A stretch of DNA of 64,000 bases from Helicobacter_D ganmani (GTDB lineage Bacteria > Campylobacterota > Campylobacteria > Campylobacterales > Helicobacteraceae): assembly GCF_965138225.1 (NCBI RefSeq), contig NZ_CBCSAX010000006.1; one strand, 5' to 3'. The notes under the pieces were generated by a model. It searched no databases. It saw nothing but the letters and a program-made list of their open reading frames with translations, and had not been told where the DNA came from. The stretch's first letter is position 1. Every line of letters begins with the position of its first letter. The translations under genes and the position numbers were made by a program. Below, piece after piece: positions 53,646 through 61,266 of this stretch.

Positions 53646-54361
53646 TTGTAGCTTGGCAAAATCAGCATAATAGAGAATGGATTCCTATCGGAAGATTGCG
53701 CTATAATGACGATGTTTATGCTTTCTCTTATACTAAAGGGGCTAAAAGAGCAAGAGAAGCAGGATTCAAACTTCTGCCAAGAATGAACACATTAGAACAA
53801 ACTTATTACGCTCCTAAAGATGCTTTATTTCCTAGTTTTGCAAACCGCTTACTTACAAAATCTCGCCCAGAATATAAAGACTATAAGCAATGGTTAAGTT
53901 TAGATGGTGATAATGCAATGGAAGAATTAGCAAAAAATAATGGAATCAGAGCCACAGATTCTATCCAACTCTATGCTATTCCTCAAAAGAAAGACAATCA
54001 ATACAAGTTAGAATTTTTTTCTCACGGGATTAGTCATTTAAGCTCCCACTATCAACGACGAGTTGCAAAACTTGAAACAAAAGAAAAACTTTTTATCGCA
54101 AAAGATATACAAAATGAATTTGATAATAATGCTTTGCTTATTAGAACAAAAGACCCTGTTGAGATTGTGGGGTATATTCCTAGAATCTATACAAAAGATA
54201 TTTCCTACCTCTTAGATAATGATAAATCTGCGAATCTAGAAGTAAAACAAATCAACAAAGATGCCCCTATGCAGTTTCAATTATTGTGCAATTTTAATGC
54301 TAAATGGAATAGTAAATTTAAGCCATTTGGCAGTGAAGATTTTGAGCCACTTAAGTCTTAA
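53633..54361 (+). CDS. HIRAN-domain protein with HipA-N-like region, kinase partner
   Basis: A 242-residue protein. Residues 1-110 (VAWQNQHNREWIPIGRLRY, FSYTKGAKRA, then a PSFANRLL segment) resemble the N-terminal HipA/HipS subdomain. Residues about 127-205 form a HIRAN domain: LEFFSHGISHL, AKDIQNEFDNNALLI and VGYIPRIYT. HIRAN modules bind DNA ends in eukaryotic and bacterial repair proteins. The start overlaps the kinase end by 13 nt, and the gene ends 2 nt before the convergent methyltransferase. It probably is the partner or antidote of the kinase. No HipB-like helix-turn-helix gene was found next to them. Confidence 0.68.
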   Translation: MFELIVAWQNQHNREWIPIGRLRYNDDVYAFSYTKGAKRAREAGFKLLPRMNTLEQTYYAPKDALFPSFANRLLTKSRPEYKDYKQWLSLDGDNAMEELAKNNGIRATDSIQLYAIPQKKDNQYKLEFFSHGISHLSSHYQRRVAKLETKEKLFIAKDIQNEFDNNALLIRTKDPVEIVGYIPRIYTKDISYLLDNDKSANLEVKQINKDAPMQFQLLCNFNAKWNSKFKPFGSEDFEPLKS

Positions 54362-54363
54362 AT

Positions 54364-55128
54364 CTATCTATTCCTCACATTCACAAAGATTTCAGCGCCT
54401 AAATTTGGGGCATATTGCACCATTTTTTCTAATCCGTGCAATAAATTCTCATCTAAGATTCCATTTTGCAAGGCTAGAGACATTTTAGCGTGATTAAAGG
54501 GCTTAAGAAAATAGCTGCCACTCTCTATGACTTCTAGCTCCACCTCCTCTACGAGCACACAAAGAGATTCCATAGTAAAGGCTGTATGCTGCTGTAAAGA
54601 TTTTGCCGTGGCACTTAAACCCCCAAGCTGTGGGATAATCCCAGATTCATACGCCCAAAGCAAGTGAAAAGAATGCGCATTAGGCACATTAATGTGCAAA
54701 ATTGTATCAGGTTGTAAAAGGGGTAGAATCTCGCTTAAAAACTGCTTAGTATTCACAACTTCGTGCAAGAGGCCACTTAAAATGATGCAATTATGCCCCC
54801 CGCACGATTTTGCAATTTGTTGAATCTCATTAATATTATCCTCTATAAACCCACTCAAAATCTTTATCCTAGAATCCCCCTCCTTAAAGTCTTTTTGTGC
54901 ATTTTCCACAAATACACTAGAGGGTTCAACAATCACAAAATTCTTAAAATCCTTATAATGCTTCGCAATAGATTCCATTCCACAGCCAATTTCTAGGATA
55001 TTTTGTGCCTTGTGCTTTTGCAAAAATTCTAAGACTTGATTGCGCCGAAAGGCTACCATATACGATTCAAAATCGCTAAAAGTCCTATCTAAGTATTTTT
55101 GTGTGTAGTTTTCTATATCGCGCTGCAT
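54364..55128 (-). CDS. Class I SAM methyltransferase
   Basis: A 254-residue enzyme. NILEIGCGMESIAKHYKDF is the SAM-binding loop, FVIVEPSSVFVENA the acidic strand, CIILSGLLHEVVNTKQFLSE the post-motif region, and INVPNAHSFHLLWAYESG a later motif. It follows fdtA-type ketoisomerase by 3 nt on the same strand. It probably methylates a sugar in the glycan. The remnant at 47267 is of the same type. Confidence 0.8.
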   Translation of the reverse strand: MQRDIENYTQKYLDRTFSDFESYMVAFRRNQVLEFLQKHKAQNILEIGCGMESIAKHYKDFKNFVIVEPSSVFVENAQKDFKEGDSRIKILSGFIEDNINEIQQIAKSCGGHNCIILSGLLHEVVNTKQFLSEILPLLQPDTILHINVPNAHSFHLLWAYESGIIPQLGGLSATAKSLQQHTAFTMESLCVLVEEVELEVIESGSYFLKPFNHAKMSLALQNGILDENLLHGLEKMVQYAPNLGAEIFVNVRNR

Positions 55129-55131
55129 TGC

Positions 55132-55530
55132 TTATCCTTTCACCCTTTTCAAAAACTCCGCATAGTCCCTTATATACTCACTCTCATCATAATAATCACT
55201 TGCCAAAATCATTAGCTTACACCCATAAGAGAAGTTCCGCATTTCTTGCCACATATTTTTGCCAATATATAGCCCAACATCAGGGCGATTAAGCCATACA
55301 GATTCTTTATTTTTTCCATCATCAAGCACAAACTCACACTCACCATCTATGGCAATGACAAGTTGTTCTAGCTCTTTGTGAGCGTGGAATCCTCGCGGCT
55401 CATCTGGCAAGGTATCAAACATATAATACACTCTTTTTATAGCAAAGGGCAAGTTTTTAAGAGATTCTAAGGATACTAATTTGCCTCTTTCATCATTTAT
55501 AACTTGAAGATTCAAAACTTTATAGTTCAT
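55132..55530 (-). CDS. dTDP-4-keto-6-deoxyglucose 3,4-ketoisomerase (QdtA/FdtA type)
   Basis: A 132-residue cupin. DERGKLVSLESLKNLPFAIK, RVYYMFDT, PRGFHAHKELEQLVIAIDG with the active-site histidines, and PDVGLYIGKNMWQEM are all as in FdtA/QdtA. It turns the RmlB product into a 3-keto sugar for the aminotransferase at 41370. From memory, the H. canadensis counterpart is characterised. The ATG at 55530 agrees with the family, but there is no good ribosome site before it. The tract-bearing small ORF at 55578-55766 lies directly upstream and may feed it translating ribosomes. Confidence 0.9.
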   Translation of the reverse strand: MNYKVLNLQVINDERGKLVSLESLKNLPFAIKRVYYMFDTLPDEPRGFHAHKELEQLVIAIDGECEFVLDDGKNKESVWLNRPDVGLYIGKNMWQEMRNFSYGCKLMILASDYYDESEYIRDYAEFLKRVKG

Positions 55531-55577
55531 CTTACGCTACGCCACTTTTAAGATAAAAGGAAGCAAAAAAGAAGTAT

Positions 55578-55766
55578 TTATACCNNNNNNNNNNCCCCCG
55601 CACTACTAAGTGCGTTACGCACATATTCTATTTCATTTTGAGATAATTGCAATGGATAATGCTTAGGATTTGCACTTTGTTTATCTGCTTCTATCTTTTT
55701 GGCATTTTTTGACTTTTTGAAATGCATTTTAAATGTTTTTATGTATTTTTTACAAGCTTTTATCAT
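55578..55766 (-). CDS. Small basic ORF ending in a G-tract and gap
   Basis: About 60 codons, starting MIKACKKYIKTFKMHFKKSK and continuing to NALSSAGG before the tract. AAGGAG 7 nt before the ATG shows that it is likely translated, and its ATGA start overlaps the 23-codon ORF before it. Beyond the gap two of three frames continue about 16 codons and stop 1 or 6 nt before the ketoisomerase ATG; the third stops at once. It resembles the basic leader of the methyltransferase at 19177, so it could be the front end of a gene whose body is gone. No known family. Confidence 0.5.
   Translation of the reverse strand: MIKACKKYIKTFKMHFKKSKNAKKIEADKQSANPKHYPLQLSQNEIEYVRNALSSAGXXXXV
55585..55599 (-). repeat. 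Poly-G tract plus N-gap before the ketoisomerase gene
   Basis: Five C on the plus strand (55595-55599) with ten N (55585-55594). Coding context is GTGC, then G-run, then GGTATAAAT, the same flank as in the acetyltransferase tract. Confidence 0.75.
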
Positions 55767-55834
55767 TTATGTCTCCTTGGACAAATTTTATCCTCAATTA
55801 GCCTTAATCTCCGTGCCAATTTAGCAATACTCAT
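55763..55834 (-). CDS. Tiny 23-codon ORF upstream of the tract-bearing ORF
   Basis: Reads MSIAKLARRLRLIEDK, then ICPRRHK, with AAGGGAA 7 nt before the ATG. The TGA overlaps the next ATG (ATGA). A highly basic amphipathic helix is expected. It may be a real small peptide or only a translation-coupling leader. No homologue recognised. Confidence 0.4.
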   Translation of the reverse strand: MSIAKLARRLRLIEDKICPRRHK

Positions 55835-55887
55835 TTTTTTCCCTTAAACTTTTGTGGCATAAGATTATAGAATCTAAGCTTAAGATT

Positions 55888-56922
55888 CTATAAAAATTCG
55901 CTGTTAATTACTTCAAGCTGGAGTTTATCTAAAGTTTTATTAAAATTATCATTTCGGCATAAAATTGGGCAGTTCTTACAATCAATACTCTCATACACTT
56001 CTCTTATCCTGCTTCCTCGCCAAATCTCCTCCAAACTCTGCTCTCTTAAATCTCCGAGCAAATGTGCAGGGCTTTGACGGAAGTGCAAACAAGCCCAAAC
56101 TTTGAAATCCGCACTGATACAAGTGCTAAAAAACATTCCGTGGCATTTCTCATAGCCACGATTAGCCGCATTGTGCATTTGATTATATTTTTGATAACTT
56201 GCTAGGATTTTAAAATCCGCTTCTTCGTATTTATTTTGCAGTTCCAAAAGGATTGGGGCAATATCAAAAGTATCGCCGGTAAATGGGCGAAACTGCACAA
56301 AATCAATGCCTTTTTGTCTTTTGGTAATATCTTTTATAAGCTTCACAAAGCTTTCCATATCCTCTCGCGTCTCTTGGCTTGTTAAAAATCCTATCCCAAA
56401 GCTAATTTTAGAATCCATTTGTGTTTTTATCCTTGCAAACATCTCAATATTCTCTAAAGTTTTAGCGAAATGATGAGGTTTCATTCCGTGTATTTTCTCA
56501 TACATTGGCACACTTCCCGCATCAAGGGAGATTCTAAAATACTCCAAATTCTGTGCAATCACACGACACTTTTGCTCATCAAGCAATCCACCATTAGAAT
56601 TGCACCCGATATTCATTCCTGCGCGTTTTATCTCCTCTATCGCATAACTAAAATGTGGGCTTAGAGTCGGCTCGCCTCCGCCAGATAGAATCACGCCCTT
56701 ATTCTCAAGACTTTTTAGTCCTGCAATAATCACATCAATTTGCTCCTTGCTTAACTCTGCATTGTTTTCATTATGCCCACAGCAACCCGGACAGCGGTGA
56801 TTGCATTTATTTGTCAAATCTAACTCGGTAACAACAAGTGTTTTATGCGCATTCATAAAATAATCAATCTTGTCGGTATAACGCAAAATTTTTTCGTGTG
56901 AATTGAAGTGATTTACTTTCAT
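55888..56922 (-). CDS. Radical-SAM/SPASM-like enzyme
   Basis: A 344-residue radical-SAM protein. CNHRCPGCCG gives the CxxxCxxC cluster site, LSGGGEPTLSP the GGE motif, and a C-terminal SPASM-like cysteine set follows (CHGMFFSTC, WACLHF, DCKNCPILC). The ATG overlaps the rmlB stop as ATGA, with AAGGGAG upstream. Such enzymes in glycan loci could modify a sugar or a peptide, possibly by dehydration or epimerisation. Its place between rmlB and the ketoisomerase suggests a role with the same dTDP sugar, but that is inference. Confidence 0.82.
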   Translation of the reverse strand: MKVNHFNSHEKILRYTDKIDYFMNAHKTLVVTELDLTNKCNHRCPGCCGHNENNAELSKEQIDVIIAGLKSLENKGVILSGGGEPTLSPHFSYAIEEIKRAGMNIGCNSNGGLLDEQKCRVIAQNLEYFRISLDAGSVPMYEKIHGMKPHHFAKTLENIEMFARIKTQMDSKISFGIGFLTSQETREDMESFVKLIKDITKRQKGIDFVQFRPFTGDTFDIAPILLELQNKYEEADFKILASYQKYNQMHNAANRGYEKCHGMFFSTCISADFKVWACLHFRQSPAHLLGDLREQSLEEIWRGSRIREVYESIDCKNCPILCRNDNFNKTLDKLQLEVINSEFL

Positions 56923-58031
56923 CTAAACTCCCTTTTTCGTAAGATAAAGGAGTGCATAAAAAGCAATAAAAGAGGCAAAAAAGTAAGAATTAAGAGTTTA
57001 TTAACCCCCCCCCCCGCAAGAGGAATTGAAGTATATTTATAAATATAAAAATCTATTGTTTGAGAAAGATTGGTATAAAAATCACTTGGTTTGAACCCAA
57101 ATAAACGCGTCATTTTACTAGAATCTATCGCATATCGTCTATCGTGTCCTGCTCTATCTTGGACAAATGTAATTTGCTCTTTGTAACTGCGCTCTTTGGG
57201 GCATTTTTTATCCAACATCTCACAAATAATTTGCGCAAGCCCTATATTGCTTTGCTCATTTTCTCCACCGATATTAAAACTCTGCCCAAAATAAGAGGAA
57301 TGAAACACCTTATCAATCGCTTTGCAATGATCTTGCACAAAAAGCCAATCACGGATATTTTGTCCATCACCATAAATAGGAATCTCACTGCCAGCTAAAG
57401 CATTACGAATAATCGTAGGAATAAGCTTTTCATCGTGCTGCTTTGGTCCATAGTTGTTAGAACAATTTGTGATAAAAGTTTTCAACCCATAGGTATGATG
57501 ATAACTCCTAACCAACATATCACTTGAAGCTTTGGAAGCAGAATAAGGCGAATTGGGCGCATAAGGCGTGGATTCACTAAAATATCCACTCTCCCCCAAT
57601 GAGCCAAACACCTCATCAGTGCTAATATGATGAAAAATGCAATGCTCCTTATGCGCTTTTGGACGACTTGGCGCATCAAACCAGTTTAAATACGCATTAT
57701 GGAGCAGATTAAAAGTGCCATTGACATTTGTTTCTACAAAGGCACTTGGATTTTTTATAGAATTATCCACGTGAGATTCTGCGGCAAAATGAATCACACC
57801 CTCAATATCATAATGCGCAAAAAGTTCCTTAATAAAGTCTTTATCGCAAATATCGCCTTGTCTAAACTCATAATTTGGCGTATTCTCTGCACCTTGGAGA
57901 TTGCGTAAATCTCCTGCATAAGTTAAAGAATCCACATTGATAAGGCGATACTGCGGGTATTTATGCAAAAAATAAAGAATAAAATTACTCCCGATAAACC
58001 CTGCTCCACCTGTGATAAGGAGATTTTTCAT
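56919..58031 (-). CDS. rmlB: dTDP-glucose 4,6-dehydratase RmlB, with tract-dependent tail
   Basis: Makes dTDP-4-keto-6-deoxyglucose. The protein has GGAGFIGSNFI, the Asp/Glu/Tyr set HISTDEVFGSLG and YSASKASSD, and NCSNNYGP. The normal RmlB end falls near residue 340 (YKYTSIPLAG). The G11 tract then adds a 28-residue tail with a 20-residue hydrophobic stretch (LLILTFLPLLLLFMHSFIL) and RKREFR. This tail reaches the radical-SAM ATG with an ATGA overlap. Other tract lengths would stop right after the tract. rmlA lies 9 nt upstream. Confidence 0.93.
   Translation of the reverse strand: MKNLLITGGAGFIGSNFILYFLHKYPQYRLINVDSLTYAGDLRNLQGAENTPNYEFRQGDICDKDFIKELFAHYDIEGVIHFAAESHVDNSIKNPSAFVETNVNGTFNLLHNAYLNWFDAPSRPKAHKEHCIFHHISTDEVFGSLGESGYFSESTPYAPNSPYSASKASSDMLVRSYHHTYGLKTFITNCSNNYGPKQHDEKLIPTIIRNALAGSEIPIYGDGQNIRDWLFVQDHCKAIDKVFHSSYFGQSFNIGGENEQSNIGLAQIICEMLDKKCPKERSYKEQITFVQDRAGHDRRYAIDSSKMTRLFGFKPSDFYTNLSQTIDFYIYKYTSIPLAGGGVNKLLILTFLPLLLLFMHSFILRKREFR
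57005..57015 (-). repeat. G11 (coding strand) tract at the 3' end of rmlB
   Basis: Eleven C on the plus strand. Coding context CTTGC then the G-run and TTAATAAAC. In the present frame it opens a tail; G10 or G12 stops within a few codons. Confidence 0.85.
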
Positions 58032-58040
58032 TGTTTTTCC

Positions 58041-58907
58041 TCATAAAAGCTGGCGAAGATACTGCCCATAGCCACTTTTACTTAAGCTTTCAGCCCTTTG
58101 CAAAAGCTGCCCTTTATCTATCCAGTCATTATGATAAGCAATTTCCTCTAAACACGCGATTTTATAGCCTTGTCTTAATTCAATAGTTTGCACAAAACTT
58201 GAAGCTTCCACAAGACTATCGTGTGTGCCCGTATCAAGCCACGCAAAGCCACGCCCTAAACTTTGAGAACGAAGTTTGCCCGCTTTAAGATAAGCAATAT
58301 TGACATCAGTAATTTCTAATTCCCCTCGTGGGCTTGGTTTAAGCGATTTTGCTATCTCTATGGCAGTATTATCATAAAAATATAATCCTGTGGCAGCAAG
58401 ATTGCTCTTTGGCTTGCAAGGCTTTTCTTCTAAACTCACAACCGCTCCATTGGCGTCCATTTCTACTACACCAAAACGTTCTGGGTCTTTGACACGATAA
58501 GAAAATATGGTTGCTTTGCCTTTGTTAGCTTCCTCTTTTGCCTCTAAAAGTATTGGTGAGAATCCTTGCCCGTAAAAAACATTATCCCCTAAAATCAAAG
58601 CAAGATTCTCATCTTTCACAAAATTCTCTGCCAAAATCAACCCTTGAGCCAATCCATCAGGAGAGGGCTGCACACAATATTGAATCTCCATACCTAGCCA
58701 ATCTCCATTCCCAAAAATCTCTTGGAATCTCGGCGTATCTTTGGGGGTAGAGATAATTAAAACCTCACGAATTTGTGCAAGCATTAACACAGAAAGCGGA
58801 TAATAAATCATTGGTTTGTCATAAATAGGCAAAAGTTGCTTTGAGAGCATCAAAGTAGTAGGATACAATCTTGTTCCACTTCCACCCGCTAATATAATGC
58901 CTTTCAT
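58041..58907 (-). CDS. rmlA: Glucose-1-phosphate thymidylyltransferase RmlA
   Basis: First step to dTDP-hexoses: dTTP plus glucose-1-phosphate. The 288-residue protein opens MKGIILAGGSGTRLYPTT, with YYPLSVLMLA, QPSPDGLAQGLI, LILGDNVFYG, and GTHDSLVEAS, all standard. It heads the minus-strand glycan locus; 58908-59033 upstream is AT-rich and probably holds the promoter. Confidence 0.96.
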   Translation of the reverse strand: MKGIILAGGSGTRLYPTTLMLSKQLLPIYDKPMIYYPLSVLMLAQIREVLIISTPKDTPRFQEIFGNGDWLGMEIQYCVQPSPDGLAQGLILAENFVKDENLALILGDNVFYGQGFSPILLEAKEEANKGKATIFSYRVKDPERFGVVEMDANGAVVSLEEKPCKPKSNLAATGLYFYDNTAIEIAKSLKPSPRGELEITDVNIAYLKAGKLRSQSLGRGFAWLDTGTHDSLVEASSFVQTIELRQGYKIACLEEIAYHNDWIDKGQLLQRAESLSKSGYGQYLRQLL

Positions 58908-59033
58908 AGAAATTCCTTAAATAAATATCACTAAAATAGATTATCAAAAATTTATATTAACATATTATTTATAAATTTTATCAAACACTCAAATTTAACT
59001 TGCTATCCCCATATATTATCTATTTACAATCTC

Positions 59034-59843
59034 TTAATATATCCTATACATCACCCGAATGCGAATCTTAGTTTTCACACTTGGATAAGGATAGTCCTTA
59101 TAGGCGATTTTGATTGTATGCACGCTATTATCATCTAGCAGGGTAAAGCCACTTGGCGTAAGGAGTTTAAGGTCAGAAATATCTCCATTGGGATACAAAT
59201 AAAATTCCACGATATTGTCCCCTTGTTGTCCCATCTTACCCGCGATTGTTGGATATTTCAAATACCTTTGTGTAATGCGTCCGATTCCACTTAAATTATC
59301 CTTGATAAACTTCCTTTGCTCCGCATCAAGCGAACCAAACTCCTCGCCATAGAGGTCTTTTACCTCCTGATTGGACATATCTTTGCCAAAATCATAAATA
59401 GAGGGGGAATGCGGCGCACCAACCGCACCCGAAGCATTTTGGTGATTCTGGGTGGATTGCGTCTGTGGTCTTGCTAGGCTTTGCGCTAAAGACTCGCTCA
59501 AGGCTTTTGAGATTTGCTTCGTTGCAGGCTTAGATTGTGCGGATTTTGATTGATTTGTTTGGGGCTTTGGCTTCTTAGGTTTTTCTACTTTTGCTTTTGG
59601 GGATTCTTGCATACGCGGTGTAGATTCCGATCTCGCCTGTGGTGCAGGAGCTTGCTCTCTACTCTGCCCCTCTCCACCTTGTGAAAATCTAAAATGCTTC
59701 AAACTCACGCGTTCTCCCTCTTGCGTCCCCAAACGCGGAGGGTGATACAAATCACTTAAGTGCGACTCCCACAAAAAAAGCAAAAGCAACAATGCGTGAA
59801 TTGCTAAAGATAGAAAAAGTGCGAGAAAATTATTTCGCTTCAC
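59034..59843 (-). CDS. TonB-like energy-transducing protein
   Basis: A 269-residue protein with an N-terminal anchor (FLALFLSLAIHALLLLLFLW, containing the SxxxH motif needed to contact ExbBD), a Pro/Lys/Gln-rich periplasmic spacer and a C-terminal TonB fold (QQGDNIVEFYLYPNGDISDL, YPYPSVKTKIRIRVMY). The order tonB-fliO-fliN resembles HP0582-HP0583-HP0584. It overlaps fliO by 14 nt. It may energise the receptor at 36194 or a flagella-linked envelope process. Confidence 0.8.
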   Translation of the reverse strand: MKRNNFLALFLSLAIHALLLLLFLWESHLSDLYHPPRLGTQEGERVSLKHFRFSQGGEGQSREQAPAPQARSESTPRMQESPKAKVEKPKKPKPQTNQSKSAQSKPATKQISKALSESLAQSLARPQTQSTQNHQNASGAVGAPHSPSIYDFGKDMSNQEVKDLYGEEFGSLDAEQRKFIKDNLSGIGRITQRYLKYPTIAGKMGQQGDNIVEFYLYPNGDISDLKLLTPSGFTLLDDNSVHTIKIAYKDYPYPSVKTKIRIRVMYRIY

Positions 59844-60354
59844 TTGGCAACTCTTGCTCTAATAATTCCTTAAATGATTCTTGCGTGGCACTCTCCGATT
59901 CTATGGAATAAGAATCCACCAATTTTGCATAACTATTACCCAAAATAACTAAATACCGCTTTTGATAAGCTTCAAACACAATCAACTTGCTATTTAACCC
60001 CAAAGTTGTAATAGATTGCACTTGCACGGCACTTGTTGAATTTTTTGCGTCAAACAATGCACCCAATACATTAGGTTTGGTAGCCTTGATTTGTGGGGAA
60101 TTGAGGCGATTTTTCACATACCATAAAAAAATTAAAAGCCCAACTAAAATTAAAATCACACCAAAATATTGCAACATATTAATGCTTTCAAGCGGAGATT
60201 TTCCCATTTCAAAAGCGAATTCTGAAATCTTAGAATCCGACGACATTCCTTGCAATGAAGATTCTGCGTTCGCACTCTCTTCGCGCATTTGGCTTGCGTT
60301 TAGAATCACACCAAAAAAACATATTCCACACAAAAGTGCAAGCACTGCTCTCAT
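59830..60354 (-). CDS. fliO: FliO-like flagellar export protein
   Basis: A 174-residue protein with a signal peptide (LALLCGICFFGVILNA), a short periplasmic segment and one transmembrane helix (FGVILILVGLLIFLWYV), followed by a cytoplasmic domain with KLIVFEAYQKRYLVILG, typical of FliO. FliO helps assemble the FliP ring of the export gate. It matches HP0583 in position. It overlaps fliN by 4 nt. Confidence 0.78.
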   Translation of the reverse strand: MRAVLALLCGICFFGVILNASQMREESANAESSLQGMSSDSKISEFAFEMGKSPLESINMLQYFGVILILVGLLIFLWYVKNRLNSPQIKATKPNVLGALFDAKNSTSAVQVQSITTLGLNSKLIVFEAYQKRYLVILGNSYAKLVDSYSIESESATQESFKELLEQELPSEAK

Positions 60355-60710
60355 ACCGTGCCGATACTCTCTCGTGTTAGATAATAAACAATCGCATTAG
60401 AATCAAGAATTTCATTTACGCGAATCGCGAGGTTTTTTTCATAAACCATTACTTCGCCCTTGCCGATGATTCGCCCATTAATATAAATCTCTACACTCTC
60501 TCCAGCAGGTTTTTGCAAGTCAATAATAGAGCCTTTCTCAAAGCGTAAAATATCCAACAGCGGCACTTTGGTAGAACCAAGCTCGGATTTAAAAATCACT
60601 CCCATATCCAAAAGCCCGCTATAATTGTTTATAATCCCGTCTAAATACCGCACTAAATCTTCTTGTTTAGGGGCTTGGATTTTGGCTAATGTAAATTCAT
60701 CTGCTGGCAT
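60351..60710 (-). CDS. fliN: Flagellar motor switch protein FliN
   Basis: A 119-residue protein with the SpoA domain: GSTKVPLLDILRFEKGSIID, LQKPAGESVEIYINGRIIGKG and VNEILDSNAIVYYL. It forms the C-ring with FliM/FliY and binds phosphorylated CheY. It lies 9 nt after the CheX-like gene. Confidence 0.9.
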   Translation of the reverse strand: MPADEFTLAKIQAPKQEDLVRYLDGIINNYSGLLDMGVIFKSELGSTKVPLLDILRFEKGSIIDLQKPAGESVEIYINGRIIGKGEVMVYEKNLAIRVNEILDSNAIVYYLTRESIGTV

Positions 60711-60719
60711 AACTTCCCT

Positions 60720-61133
60720 TTATCTATGCAAAAATAATGAGCATGGTGCGCCTTCAAGCGTAAAATCCAAATGATTATATTGTCTGTCTTGAAATTCACC
60801 ATAACCAAACACGCGCGGAGTTTTGATATTAAAACTTTTTCCCTCTTTAACTGCAAGCACTTTCCCAAGCCCAATCGTCAAGTTTGCCAACTCTTGTGAG
60901 AGGTCTTGCAAAGTCAAATCGTCTTTTGCATTTTCTCCAAATAATCCAAAAGATAGAATATTCAAAAACTCTTTAGAACTTACAAAAGTAACCGTTCCTT
61001 TGGTATCATCTCCAAAGATAAGATCAATGCTAGAGAGATAACCGCATAAAAGCTTATTATCACAACGTGTGGGGGTTTTCTCAAGCGTATCTTCTATGGC
61101 TTGGATAAATGCCTTTTCAATGATTCCTTTCAT
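60720..61133 (-). CDS. CheX-like chemotaxis protein
   Basis: A 137-residue protein of the CheC/CheX/FliY phosphatase fold. The helix DLSQELANLTIGLGK matches the ExxN catalytic pattern of CheX/CheC (E and N appropriately spaced), and AIEDTLEKTP is the first helix. It would dephosphorylate CheY-P. First gene of the minus-strand run with fliN, fliO and tonB. Sequence divergence makes the exact activity uncertain. Confidence 0.68.
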   Translation of the reverse strand: MKGIIEKAFIQAIEDTLEKTPTRCDNKLLCGYLSSIDLIFGDDTKGTVTFVSSKEFLNILSFGLFGENAKDDLTLQDLSQELANLTIGLGKVLAVKEGKSFNIKTPRVFGYGEFQDRQYNHLDFTLEGAPCSLFLHR

Positions 61134-61266
61134 AAAAATGACCTTAATTTTAAGTTAAACAAAAATTATTAAAAATCATTATAGCTAAATTTTATTTATC
61201 TTTACTGTAATTCTAATGGATTTAATAAGGATTTTTATTTAAAATTTTTTAAGATTATATAGCATA

